64,000 nucleotides of DNA, taken from positions 280,669-344,668 of the forward strand of contig CAVZSM010000001.1 of NCBI GenBank assembly GCA_963777905.1, read 5' to 3'. The notes beneath the pieces were generated by a model. That model saw nothing but the letters and a program-made list of their open reading frames with translations. It searched no databases and was not told the origin of the DNA. Of the stretch, positions 38,225 through 47,904 are shown one piece after another. The position numbers and the translations under genes are program-made. Numbering within the stretch: the stretch's first letter is position 1; each line of letters starts with the position of its first letter. Source of the stretch: Trebonia sp963777905 (lineage in GTDB: Bacteria > Actinomycetota > Actinomycetes > Streptosporangiales > Streptosporangiaceae).

Positions 38225-39598
38225 GTGGATAAAGACCGCCTCGTCGCCTTGGGTACCGTTGGGATACTGGCTGGGACGATTGCCATCATTTTCAGCACGC
38301 GCTCTGGCACGGTTGCGGCGCTTGCTGTGTGGATCTTCGCCGGGATAGCGATCGCCGCTTTTATAGCCCTTCCGTGGCCCTGGTACCGGCGAAGCTTGTC
38401 CTGGCTGCGGTTTCGCGTGATTGTCTACCTGACGCGCCAGCGGCTGACTTGGCACGGTTCTCCCGCTGACCTCGCGACAACGCCGAAGGCTCCGGCTGCT
38501 CTACCACAGCGGGCCGATGTCTTGAGCGAAGCGCTGACTGCCGCATGGTCGATCCCGCCGGGGTGGCAGAAGGCAGTAGCTCTGGCCCGAATAGGTGAAA
38601 CGCTGGCCACCAGCGACCCAGACCGCTCTGCTAAGGTCTCTGACGATGCCGAGCGCGTCGCCAGGTCGATCGCCAGCGAAGCAGCGAGATCACTGGCCCT
38701 AGTCGGAATCACCCAAGCAGTCGCAACCAGGGACCCTCAGCGGGCCGAGCGCATCGCCCAGACAATCACCGATCAAGAAGACAAGGAGCGGGCCCTCGGA
38801 GGCGTTGCCGTAGCGATAGCAGCTGCGGATCCCGACCGTGCCGTGAATATCGCCCAATCCATCACGTACGACTTCGCTGTATCAGTATTGGCTAACGTCG
38901 CCAAGGCCGTCACCGTCGCCGACCCTGACCGCGCCGCCCGGCTCAGCATGGACGCCGTGCGCATCGCCCGGTCGGATTCCGACGAACACGAGCAGGCGCT
39001 GAACCTGGTTGGCATCGTGGGTGCTATTGCGGTCGCAAACCCCGACTACGCCGAGCGGATAGCCCAGTCGATCGGTGATGCAGACGCACAGGTAACAGCT
39101 CTGACCCGTGTCGCGGAAACATTGACTGCCACTGACCCCGACCGTGCTGTCCATCTCACCGACGATGCCGAGCGCATCGCCCAGTCGAGGACTGATGAGC
39201 GCGAGAAGGCATTGCACCTAGCCGACATCGCACGAGTGGTGGCTGCCACAGACCCAGACCGCGCGGCCCGGCTCAGCGCCGAGGCCGAACGTACCGCTCA
39301 GTTGGTCACCGATGAAGAAAAAAGGGCATCGGTCCTAGCGCCCATCGCGAGGGCAATCGCCGCCGCCGACCCCGGCCGGGCTGAGCGCATCGCGTCGTCC
39401 ATCACCGACATGTTTGAGCGGGCATCCATCTTGCTTCGCGTTGCGACAGCCGTGGCCGCTACCGATCCTGACCGCTCCGTCAGGCTTACCGTCGAAGCCG
39501 AGCACACTGCTCAGTCGATCACCGACGAGTACACGAAAGTGATGGCCCTCGTACGCGTCGCAGAAGCAATCGCAGCCAATCCTGGCCGTGCCTCATAG
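38225..39598 (+). CDS. Membrane-anchored alpha-helical repeat protein
   Basis: The 457-residue protein starts at GTG 38225. Two membrane segments (about residues 7-24 and 31-52) are followed by a long array of helical repeats built on ADPDRA, each followed by RIAQSITDE-like and ALxxIAxAIAxx sequences, from about residue 105 to the end. At least nine units are seen. The spacing suggests a TPR-like or solenoid scaffold in the cytoplasm. No enzymatic motif is present. The array resembles repeat sensors of actinobacterial conflict systems, but that is inference. It diverges from the IF-1 paralogue. Confidence 0.75.
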   Translation: MDKDRLVALGTVGILAGTIAIIFSTRSGTVAALAVWIFAGIAIAAFIALPWPWYRRSLSWLRFRVIVYLTRQRLTWHGSPADLATTPKAPAALPQRADVLSEALTAAWSIPPGWQKAVALARIGETLATSDPDRSAKVSDDAERVARSIASEAARSLALVGITQAVATRDPQRAERIAQTITDQEDKERALGGVAVAIAAADPDRAVNIAQSITYDFAVSVLANVAKAVTVADPDRAARLSMDAVRIARSDSDEHEQALNLVGIVGAIAVANPDYAERIAQSIGDADAQVTALTRVAETLTATDPDRAVHLTDDAERIAQSRTDEREKALHLADIARVVAATDPDRAARLSAEAERTAQLVTDEEKRASVLAPIARAIAAADPGRAERIASSITDMFERASILLRVATAVAATDPDRSVRLTVEAEHTAQSITDEYTKVMALVRVAEAIAANPGRAS

Positions 39599-39990
39599 CG
39601 CCGGAATGTTTCGGCAAGCTGAATGGGTCTCGAACTCAACTGAAGCCCCGACGGAACGCGCCAGCGCAGCGACTTCTTCGAGCTGCAACCAGACGTGTAC
39701 AAGCCGGATTTCCTCAAGGTGCCGCGACCACTCCTCGGTGAGTCTTTTGAGTCGAAGAGTTCCAGCGAGAGTCGCTAGGCGAAGACCTGTCTCGATCAGC
39801 CGCGCGTAGGCGAGCGAATTTGAGGCGGGATCACCGACGAACGGCGGTAGGAGTCCAAACGTGGATGCCATCGCTCTGGCCAGTCCTCTCCAAGCACAGC
39901 GCGTACTCGGTCCATTGCCCAGGCGCCGACGTCATGCCCGGCGGCCGATCCTGGGCTGATCTCACACTTGCAATCAACGAATCCCACGTC
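39593..39990 (-). CDS. Hypothetical helical protein, frameshifted
   Basis: Leftward frames read ISPGSAAGHDVGAWAMDRV and AVLGEDWPERW, then after a shift near 39,870 FVGDPASNSLAYARLIETG and HLEEIRLVHVWLQLEEVA, stopping at 39,593. The composition is protein-like and helical, but no family is known. It overlaps the end of the repeat protein by six bases. Confidence 0.45.
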
Positions 39991-40615
39991 GGCGCCTTCG
40001 ATACAGGGGGGACCATGGACCAGGATCGTCTACCATCGCCGCCTTGTGCTCATGGAATGCTGCATGGACCGTCTGCTGACTCGCCCGGCTTCGGTGGAGA
40101 CCTGGGAGTCGCGCTGCTGGGAGGGAGTACACCAAGAGCCCATGTGTGCTGAGTGCTGAGTTTGTGCTCGTGGGGCGCGGGTGACCTGCCCGGAGGCTTG
40201 ACTGTGCGGACGAAGGCCTACCCATCCACATACTAGCAGATCGCCCTGACCAGGACTTTTGTGGTAGGCGGTGTCCAATGTGATGGCCGATCGGATTAAC
40301 AGATCGGCGGCGCAGCGCTGTGGTCGGTGCCCCGGTGACCGGAGGCCGCTAGCCAGCGCGGCGCTGATCGGTTCCTGCGAACTGCTTACGTGGGTCATAC
40401 GCGGCGCGTGCTCACCGGTGGCGGCAAATCTGCTACGTGTCCGACTGCGGATCCGCTACGGGAAAGAGCCATCGAGCGGTTCTGACCAGCTTGCGGCGGA
40501 CCGGGTTTCATCGGCACGCGCTATCGCGGCACAACTGCATGTGGGGCCAGCCGCAGGTGCAGCGTCCACGCGATCACCTCGCTGTAGCTCCGGGTAAGCA
40601 GCCGCCGCCGGGGAC
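39991..40615. other. Stretch without a recognisable gene
   Basis: No frame in this 620-base gap is convincing. A 13-base match (ATCGCCCTGACCA) to the micro-frame of repeat copy B occurs near 40,240 but does not extend into a clear third copy. Confidence 0.3.
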
Positions 40616-41803
40616 ATGGCCGCGTACGAAGTAATCCGTTATGTCAGAGGCATCGGCTATCGTCCTGCCATGCCGAAACTGGACCGTGTTCTCCAGGGGA
40701 TGTTGGACTTGGCACCCTTGTATTCGCTCGGCCCGAGTCCAGCGATGCACGAGCGGGATGCCTTGAGCGCACAACTGCGCAGCCTCCTCCTTGGCGTAAT
40801 GTTCAGCAAGCCCGGGGTAGCATCCCTTGACCTAGGGGCCACCACCGGGGGCCACCAGGGCAGCTACGGCCCGGTTCCGTGGGTACGAGTGTTCTCACAG
40901 AGCCGATCACCGAGCGCGACGGCCGGGATCTACCTTGCCTACCTTTTCGCGGCTGACGGCTCGCATGCATACTTGTCGCTGCAGCAAGGATCGAGTGAGC
41001 TGCGGTCTGGGCGTATGCGGCCCGTGCACGATGCCGCGCGGCTGCGGGCAAGCGGAGCCGATGCGCGAAGCAGTATCCGGGAACTGATTGAGAGCCCGCT
41101 CGGTGTTGGCCTAGCAATCGAGATGGACCTCGCTGCCGCGCTGGCGCCTGTCAAGCAGTACGCGCGACAGCGGATAGCGAACTACGAACACGCAAACATC
41201 CTCGCCATCCGCTACGACTCTCGGGAGATCCCGGCGGATGACGCTCTGCTTGAAGACTTCGGCCGAATGCTCACACTGCTCCTGGCGCTCTACGGAGAGC
41301 CCAAGCGGGCAGACAACGCCACAGCGCCGCCTGAATCAGAAAGTAGGACGGAGTCCGAAGGCCCAGACCGCCTGAACCGTGTACAAGAGCTCCTACGGGA
41401 CGCGACGGTACGGCGCGCCGTGGAGCTCCACGCCGAGGACAGCGCCGTTGAGCATTTCACCAAGCAGGGCTGGACCGTCGAGCGCGTCGGGCACCTAAAG
41501 CTCGGCTACGACCTAGAATGCCGCAATTCCCTCAGGGAGTCGCTGCACGTGGAGGTCAAAGGCACCCAGAGCACTGCCGAGGAGGTATTTCTTACTCGAA
41601 ACGAAGTGTTCCACCTGAGCGCGGATGCCGACTGCTTGAGCCAGCACGCCCTGTACGTGCTATCAGAGATCGCGCTCACCAGCACAGGCGAAATCGACCG
41701 TAAAAGCGGCAGCCCCACGTGCCTGTTGCCATGGACCATGGACGCGTCATTGCTGACACCAACAGCATACGCCTACCGTGTACCGCACTTGTCTGCTGAC
41801 TGA
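40616..41803 (+). CDS. MrcB-type N-domain plus DUF3883 nuclease
   Basis: The 395-residue protein has an N-terminal DUF3578/MrcB-like domain (about 25-230; PSPAMHERDALSAQLR, WVRVFSQSRSPSATAGIYLA) and a C-terminal DUF3883 domain (about 265-390). The latter carries a PD-(D/E)xK-like site: Asp in LGYDLEC and HVEVKGTQ at 311-318. DUF3578 domains recognise modified or foreign DNA in McrB-type systems; fused to a nuclease they suggest a single-chain type IV-like restriction factor. ATG 40670 is an alternative start. It is followed on the same strand by an HNH nuclease 17 bases later. Confidence 0.8.
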   Translation: MAAYEVIRYVRGIGYRPAMPKLDRVLQGMLDLAPLYSLGPSPAMHERDALSAQLRSLLLGVMFSKPGVASLDLGATTGGHQGSYGPVPWVRVFSQSRSPSATAGIYLAYLFAADGSHAYLSLQQGSSELRSGRMRPVHDAARLRASGADARSSIRELIESPLGVGLAIEMDLAAALAPVKQYARQRIANYEHANILAIRYDSREIPADDALLEDFGRMLTLLLALYGEPKRADNATAPPESESRTESEGPDRLNRVQELLRDATVRRAVELHAEDSAVEHFTKQGWTVERVGHLKLGYDLECRNSLRESLHVEVKGTQSTAEEVFLTRNEVFHLSADADCLSQHALYVLSEIALTSTGEIDRKSGSPTCLLPWTMDASLLTPTAYAYRVPHLSAD

Positions 41804-41820
41804 ACAAAGGGGTGATAGCC

Positions 41821-42761
41821 ATGGGTAGGGCCAAAGAGGATCTGCTGGATAGTCGATACTACAGGACTATGCGATCGCAGGAGCGCTAGATAGAATTGTA
41901 AAGAATTGGTCGGAATCTTATCTGCACTTCATTGATGAACTCTTTTGCGACGATCAGATATTTTCCTATCTGCCGAACTTCCAAAGAAAAAAGAATGCCC
42001 TACAGCGCTTTTGTGAAGCAGTGGTTTGGCGCCTTTTCTGTACCGACATGGACGGGCCCACTCTCGTGCCGAGTGCCATCCAAAAAAATTCGGGTGTCGC
42101 CCCCTGGGATGAAAGCGTTTGGGTTCTTCCGATCGAGGACGCCTTTGAAACTTACGGGATCGAGCACGGCACCTTCGCGGAATACCGGACAGCGAAACGT
42201 CTTCCGGCGCTCCCGGCCGACTTCGTGAGGCACCGCAACCATTCGAGCGAAGGAGTTTGTGGCTGCGGAGGGTTCCCTGGTCTAGCGGATGAATACTATG
42301 AATACTGGAATGAGGTCCAGCTTTTTGAAGATGTGGAGGGATTGCTTGAAAGGATTGCGGATGAGGTATTCTTTGTCCTTTTTGCCAACAGGTCCTTCCT
42401 TTGTTCATTTAACGGATTGCTTGCGAGCCATATTGACAACCTCGTCCCGCCTTTTGGGGAGGCTGGCCTAGATAAACTATTTGCCAGACCCGGGGTTCTG
42501 AGGCGGGTGAATATTCCCGACTGGGCGAGAGAGGCCGTTGAGTTCAGGGACCGCGGCCGGTGCACATACTGTAAGGTCAAGCTCGGATCGATCCATACTC
42601 CGATAAACCGAGCAAACTTCGACCACATGGTTCCCCTGGCGGAAGGGGGATTGAATGATGTCACCAACCTGCAGCTTGTATGTGACAGCTGTAACGCTAA
42701 GAAAGGGAAAAAACTACTTCCTCCCGGACACTTGTACGAGCGCTGGTATTCGGTGGGTTGA
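41821..42761 (+). CDS. HNH endonuclease, frameshifted near start
   Basis: ATG 41821 follows AAGGGGTGATAGCC and opens MGRAKEDLLDSRYYR. A shift near 41,866 then leads into DYAIAGALDRIVKNW and FLPNFQRKKNALQRF-like helices continuous with the long frame from 42,021. The C-terminus is an HNH domain: GRCTYCKVKLG, FDHMVPLAEGGLNDVTNLQ, CDSCNAKKGK, with zinc cysteines present. The N-terminal 200 residues are unique. GC is lower than in neighbours, indicating transfer. With the MrcB/DUF3883 gene it may form a two-gene defence unit. Confidence 0.7.
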
Positions 42762-42812
42762 TCCCCTCGGGATTTCGCCTGAGTGGACCGTAAGTCGGTG
42801 TGACCGTTGACC

Positions 42813-43085
42813 ATGGCCCCGAGTGATTCGTACGAGTGGTGGTGGTCCGGTGCGCACATGAATCCAGTTGCCACACTCCTTCGGCGCGCCTGGCGCCGTG
42901 TCCGCAATCGGCGGTCAGTCGCGCTCAGTGGGGGCGGCGCAGGATCGCTCAACGAGCTGTTCGAGACGTTCGTCCGCGACGCCGCAGAGCGCGGTGTCAG
43001 CGAGGACGTCATAGTGTCTGCGGTCAACCAGGGAGCGCAGGCCACTGCCGTTGTCGTCGCTGACAGGTCTTCTTGCCCGTCTTGA
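42813..43085 (+). CDS. Hypothetical protein, probably truncated by insertion sequence remnant
   Basis: ATG 42813 opens MAPSDSYEWWWSGAHMN, then an arginine-rich segment and a helical stretch (SLNELFETFVRDAAERGV) before running at about 43,024 into sequence of an ISAs1-type transposase on the other strand. The last residues are therefore foreign. No family recognised. Confidence 0.45.
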   Translation: MAPSDSYEWWWSGAHMNPVATLLRRAWRRVRNRRSVALSGGGAGSLNELFETFVRDAAERGVSEDVIVSAVNQGAQATAVVVADRSSCPS

Positions 43086-43194
43086 CGACCGTGCGCCGCA
43101 GCTGCGCGACCTGCGCGGCCCCGTCGAACCCGATCCAGGCCGGTGCCAGGGCGACCTTGATCGTGCGGCGGGCGCGCCGCCCGTGGTCCTTGCT
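43024..43194 (-). pseudogene. ISAs1-family transposase, C-terminal remnant
   Basis: A leftward 56-codon piece (DHGRRARRTIKVALAPAW, GFDGAAQVAQLRRTVV) matches the conserved region of ISAs1-type transposases following the catalytic core. Both ends are cut. It interrupts the gene before it. Confidence 0.65.
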
Positions 43195-43801
43195 CACGGA
43201 CGAGGTGAACGCCGTTGTCCAGGCTGATGCGCCCGTCGGTGAAGGTCATGGCGCTAAGCGCATGCTCGCAGTCGATCCGCCGGCTATTCGCGATGATGCG
43301 GGCGGTCAACTCCTGCTCCGGCTCAGTTCGCTCCTGTCCCAGATTAGGCTCCGTGGCAACGATTTCCCGAACGGTCTTCGGGTGGCTCGCCCGGCCTCCG
43401 GCGAGGCTGTGGAACCAGTCACCGATCTCGGCGACGTCGTGCCATTCGTGACCGCAGCACTCCGCAAGCGGTTCCTCTCCGGTCATGCTCCAAGCCTTCT
43501 ACGAGGTGCCGACGAACGGTGGATTGCCGGAGTGCCCCGGGAAACTCCAGGTCCGATACCACACTGTGTAGCAATTCGCTCCCGGCATCGGAATCCGAAA
43601 GCTTGTGGTCATTAAGGCGGTAGTCAACGGTCCGCAGTAGGGCATCCTTGACCAGGCCTTTAGTCGAAGCAAAGTGCTGATTTGCCCGCGAACTGAGCGC
43701 GAGACGTACGTCGGACAGGCCACAACGCAACTCGTGTATCCCTGGCCGGAAGAAGCCGTTGGCAAGACTCGGCCAACCATCCGACTGCACTCTGCCCTCA
43801 A
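43195..43801 (-). other. Possible decayed leftward protein
   Basis: Two overlapping leftward frames look partly coding: one at 43,419-43,790 (RPGIHELRCGLSDVRLAL) and one starting MTGEEPLAECCGHEWHDV near 43,486. They might be one gene joined by a shift, cut by the ISAs1 remnant. No family recognised. The gap to 43,917 contains the promoter of the rightward restriction operon. Confidence 0.3.
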
Positions 43802-43917
43802 ATGTCGGTGGTCGCCGCTAACGTTGCAGCCAACTGGAAGTCACCGAGCGTTGGAGAGGCATGGTTCGTCTGGTCGTCGGTGATCAGGGGGGCTTCAGCC
43901 ACTAGGGAGGGCCGGCC

Positions 43918-46248
43918 ATGACGGAGACGCTGCCAGCGAGTATCAACATTCAGCCGCATCCGCGACTCCTCAGCGTCCTGGGCGACATCGAGTTTTCGCC
44001 GTGGCAGTGCATCGCGGAACTGGTCGATAACGCCTTTGACGAGTTCCTGCGTCATCCGGTCGCAGGCGATGAGCCGACTGTCTGGGTTACGCTGCCGGCT
44101 CGCAATAGCTCGCCTCGCGACAGCGAGGTCTGGGTCAAGGACAACGGCCCTGGAATGTCCTTGGGACAACTCAACAACGCGCTCCGAGCCGGGTGGACCA
44201 GCAACGATCGCTTTGGGCAGCTCGGGCTTTTCGGGGTCGGCTTCAACATCGCGACTGCGCGTCTCGGGCAGGTCGCGGTCGTACGGACTGCGCGGGTTGA
44301 GGACCCGCACTGGACGGTTGTGACCGTTGATCTCAAGGCCCTTGCCGCGGGCACGGACTTCGACCTCCCCGTCACGACAGAGCCCAAGAGCAGTACGTCT
44401 GAGCACGGTACCGAGATCGTGATTCGCAGCCTCAAACGCGAACACCACCAGACCATCAGCCGAGGCCAGGCCAAGATCAAGCAGAACCTGGGCGAGATCT
44501 ACAGCTACTTGCTGGCAGACAAGGGCTTTCGGCTCATCGTGGACGCCGACCTTGTGAAGCCTCGCCTCCCTTGCCTCTGGGATGAGAGCCGCTACGTCGT
44601 CCGTAACGGCGAGCGCATTCCGGCTCTCTTCAAGATCGACAAGCGTTTGCCCGATCGTTGCGTCTGCCTGGACTGCGGCACCTGGCAGAACGTCGGGGAT
44701 GCGGCCTGTGAGGCGTGTCAGAGCGGCCGCGTCGAGGTCCGAGAACGGCGCATCTGGGGCTGGGTCGGTATTCAGAGGTACCTCCACCCCTCTGACTATG
44801 GCATTGACTTCATCCGCAACGGTCGGAAAATCCTGGTTCACGATGTGAGCCTGTTCCGCTGGGTTGATCCGGATGATCTCACTGGCCGCGGCGAGGTGGA
44901 GTACCCTATCGAGGTTCCGCGGGCGGGCCGTATCGTCGGCGAGATCCACGTCAACCACGTCCGCGTCAACTATCAGAAGAACGCCTTTGAGTACGACACA
45001 CCCGAGTGGAAACGGGTGGTCCATGAGCTTCGAGGCGAGGGGCCCCTGCTGCCCAGGCGTGCTCGCGATCTCGGCTTCACCACGCCGAACACTTCCCCGC
45101 TGGCGAAGCTCCTTGCCGGCTACAGGCGCAACGATCCCGGCCTGAACTACCTCATACCAGGCGACGGTAAGGTCGCGCTGCACGACCGGGCGCGCGAATG
45201 GGCGGAGAAGTTCCGTAAGGGCGACCCCGAGTACCAGACCGATGAGAGGTGGTACCAGGCCGCCGAACAGCACGACAAACCGCCGGTCTCGTCCCCCGCA
45301 CCCGAGCCGGAGCCGGGCAACATCCTCGGGCTAAAGGGTCTTCTGCCTCCTCGGGTGCCCGCACCGCCCGCTCCGCCCCCTGCACCTACGCCCGCGGAGG
45401 CCGAGGACACCCGTCGCGAACGGTGGCGGTCAGTCGCCACGCCGCTTCCCGATCTCGACGCGAGCTTCGGCCTACCCGGGTATGGCGCGCCCTTGCAGGT
45501 CCGCGCCTGGCTGGTGCGTGGTCATCGCCTCAGCCGCCCCGGCGAGTCAGACCGTGTGCCGGTGTACGTCGCGTCGGGACGCGGCGCACAGGTCGAGGTG
45601 TTCGTGGACGCGGACCATCCGATATTCGTGGACTTCGGTGTCGATACCCGCGATCTCGTCGTGATGGAATTGGCTGAATTCCTGCGTGTCAGGGACCGGT
45701 CGCCACGGGCGCTGTCGGCCATGTTCGCAGAGCTCAAAGAACGCTGCTTGCCTGACCACAAGATTTCCGGGCCGTTTTTGACTGAGCTGGCCGCACAGAC
45801 GCTCAACCGGATTCGCGAGACGATGGCACCGGTGATCGAGGGAAACGCGACGGGCTACTGGAGCCTGCTGCCGGCTCATGAGCAATCCGCCGCCGAACGC
45901 CGATTCGCCATCGAAGGCGGCTCGCCCAACTGGGATGACGTGGTCGCCTCGGGAGAGTGGATTGAGTACGTCACTGGCTCTGCGCTGGCGCGACTAGTCG
46001 AGGCACGGCCGGAGTCCTTCCTCGATAGCCGGGTGTTCCGCAGTTCCTACCAGTCACTGGCGGACGCCGAGGCCAAACGGTTCTCGGCTGATCGCCTAGT
46101 GGACCTCCTCTCTGGCGTTGCCACGCTCGCGGACGTGACCGCGCGCCGCGGCCCGGAAGAGCTCCAGCGCGGCCGACTCACATGCCTGCTGCTATCGCAG
46201 GAGATCACGGAAAGTGTCAGGGCGGAGGAAGCTGAGGGCGCGGCATGA
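43918..46248 (+). CDS. MORC-type GHKL ATPase of restriction-modification operon
   Basis: The 776-residue protein has GHKL motifs: N box ELVDNAFDE (34-42), DNGPGM (75-80), GLFGVGF (103-109) and HGTEIVI (163-169). A zinc ribbon follows (Cys250, Cys253, Cys264, Cys267), then an S5-like segment IDFIRNGRKI. A proline-rich linker near residues 460-500 precedes a C-terminal region of about 250 residues. MutL/MORC-type ATPases were predicted by Iyer, Abhiman and Aravind to act as DNA-manipulating components of certain restriction systems with helicase, methylase and Vsr partners, which is exactly the context here. It is first in an operon and overlaps the helicase by four bases. Confidence 0.85.
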   Translation: MTETLPASINIQPHPRLLSVLGDIEFSPWQCIAELVDNAFDEFLRHPVAGDEPTVWVTLPARNSSPRDSEVWVKDNGPGMSLGQLNNALRAGWTSNDRFGQLGLFGVGFNIATARLGQVAVVRTARVEDPHWTVVTVDLKALAAGTDFDLPVTTEPKSSTSEHGTEIVIRSLKREHHQTISRGQAKIKQNLGEIYSYLLADKGFRLIVDADLVKPRLPCLWDESRYVVRNGERIPALFKIDKRLPDRCVCLDCGTWQNVGDAACEACQSGRVEVRERRIWGWVGIQRYLHPSDYGIDFIRNGRKILVHDVSLFRWVDPDDLTGRGEVEYPIEVPRAGRIVGEIHVNHVRVNYQKNAFEYDTPEWKRVVHELRGEGPLLPRRARDLGFTTPNTSPLAKLLAGYRRNDPGLNYLIPGDGKVALHDRAREWAEKFRKGDPEYQTDERWYQAAEQHDKPPVSSPAPEPEPGNILGLKGLLPPRVPAPPAPPPAPTPAEAEDTRRERWRSVATPLPDLDASFGLPGYGAPLQVRAWLVRGHRLSRPGESDRVPVYVASGRGAQVEVFVDADHPIFVDFGVDTRDLVVMELAEFLRVRDRSPRALSAMFAELKERCLPDHKISGPFLTELAAQTLNRIRETMAPVIEGNATGYWSLLPAHEQSAAERRFAIEGGSPNWDDVVASGEWIEYVTGSALARLVEARPESFLDSRVFRSSYQSLADAEAKRFSADRLVDLLSGVATLADVTARRGPEELQRGRLTCLLLSQEITESVRAEEAEGAA

Positions 46249-47904
46249 CGACCTCGTTTTTGGCTCCGCAGAGGCTCCTCGCTGGTGGCCCGCAGCGTTT
46301 CACCCGCCAGGTTGAGCGCCTTCTTGGGCACCTCGGCTTCCAGAATGTCGTCAACATCGACGGCCCCGGGGACCGCGGTGGTGACATCCTCGGCTCGCTC
46401 TACGGCCAGCTTTGGGTCCTTCAGACGAAGTGGAAAAGCAAGGGATCGGTCGATCGCGCGGCGGTGGACGAGGTCTCAACGGCTTTCGAGCACTACGGTG
46501 CGAGCCGGGCGGCCGTCGTCACCAACACCAAGCCGTCCGCCGACGCCGAGCAGCGAGCAACCGAACTGCTGCGCATTGGAAGGCAGGTCGACTTCTGGAA
46601 CGGAAGTGATCTCCAGCGCCTGTTCGAGGCGGCATCCGAGCATCCCGCGATGCTGCTCCGCGACTATCAGGACGCGGCGATCTCGTCGCTGTGGGCAGAC
46701 CTGCAGGCGCGCCGTCGAGCGCTGCTCATTCTCGCGACCGGTCTCGGTAAGACCGTCGTGGGTGGCGAGATCGTGGGACGGTTCCTGCGCGAGGACCCTG
46801 GTCAAGACGTGCTCGTCGTGGCGCACACCAAAGAACTCGTCAACCAGCTTGAGCGGGCTCTCTGGCGTCATCTGCCGAAGCGGGTTCCCACGCAGGTACT
46901 AACCGGCGATGACCGCCCGGCCGATCTGCGCGGCGTCACCTGCGCGACCACCGCCAGTGCTCTCGGCGCGGTGCTGCACGGCTGGCGGCCGGGTCTCGTC
47001 ATGGTTGATGAAACGCACCACGTCGGGGAAGACGGCCAATACGACCGGCTTCTTGGCGAGCTGAGTAATAGCCTCCAGTTCGGCGTGACGGCGACGCCGT
47101 GGCGCGGCGACAAGTACGACATCGAGACGCGCTTCGGGGCCGCGAGCTTCAAGCTCGGCATCGAGGACGGAATGCGACGCGGATACCTGGCGGCAGTGGA
47201 CTACCGGCTATTCGTGGACAACATCAACTGGGATGTGGTGCGCGAGGCCAGCGAGCACGGCTACTCGATCAAGGAGCTGAACTCCCGGCTGTTCCTCACA
47301 CAGCGCGACGAGGCGGTCATCGATGCGCTGAGAGGGGCGTGGAACTCCACACCGGCGCCGCGCGCCATCGTGTTCTGCCAGACGATCGAGCACGCCGAGC
47401 GCATGGAGGAGCTTCTGCGACGCAACCCGGAATGGGCTAACGCCGCCGCGATCCACGCTGGGATGCACAAGCGCGACCGGCAGCTGCGTCTCCTCGATTT
47501 CCGGGCTGGCCGTGTGCAGATTCTGGCGGCGGTAGACATCCTCAACGAGGGCGTGGACGTGCCGGATGTGCAACATCCTCGCCTTCGCGCGAGTGACCCA
47601 CAGTCGGCGCATTTTCGTTCAGCAACTGGGGCGCGGACTGCGCCTGCGTGAAGGCAAGGAGCGCGTGCTGGCGCTTGACTTCGTGTCCGACATCCGCCGC
47701 GTCGCCGCGCTCCTCAACCTGCGCCGTCAACTCGAAGCCAGTGATATCGAGGTGCTCCCCGATGTGCCCCAGTCCACGATCCAGTTCAGCGACGTGCGGG
47801 CACAGAGCCTGTTGGAGCAGTGGATTCTTGATGCCGCCGATCTCGAAACGGCGAACGACGAGGCGCGGCTCCAGTTCCTCGACCCTGACATCCTCCCAGC
47901 ATGA
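46245..47904 (+). CDS. Mrr-like nuclease fused to SF2 helicase, one frameshift
   Basis: An N-terminal Mrr_cat-type domain (residues 15-125) has the nuclease pattern GPGDRGGDI then WVLQTKWK. The SF2 helicase follows: Walker A ATGLGKT (164-170), VMVDETHHVG (DEAH-like, 255-258), FGVTATPWRGD and ILNEGVDVPDV. An extra C at 47571 puts motif VI (FVQQLGRGLRLREGKER) in the next frame; removing it restores a 552-residue protein ending at 47,904. It would translocate on and cut DNA, working with the MORC ATPase. Its ATG overlaps the previous stop (ATGA). Confidence 0.85.

Noticed and set aside
43499..43801. Adenine methylase based on NPPFVG near the end of a leftward frame
   Set aside because: The motif occurs by itself at the last residues of a short frame, without a SAM-binding motif or homologous context; an alternative frame over the same bases looks at least as coding.
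43798..45273. Leftward open frame of 491 codons opposite the MORC ATPase
   Set aside because: The rightward strand has complete GHKL motifs, so this is a shadow frame.
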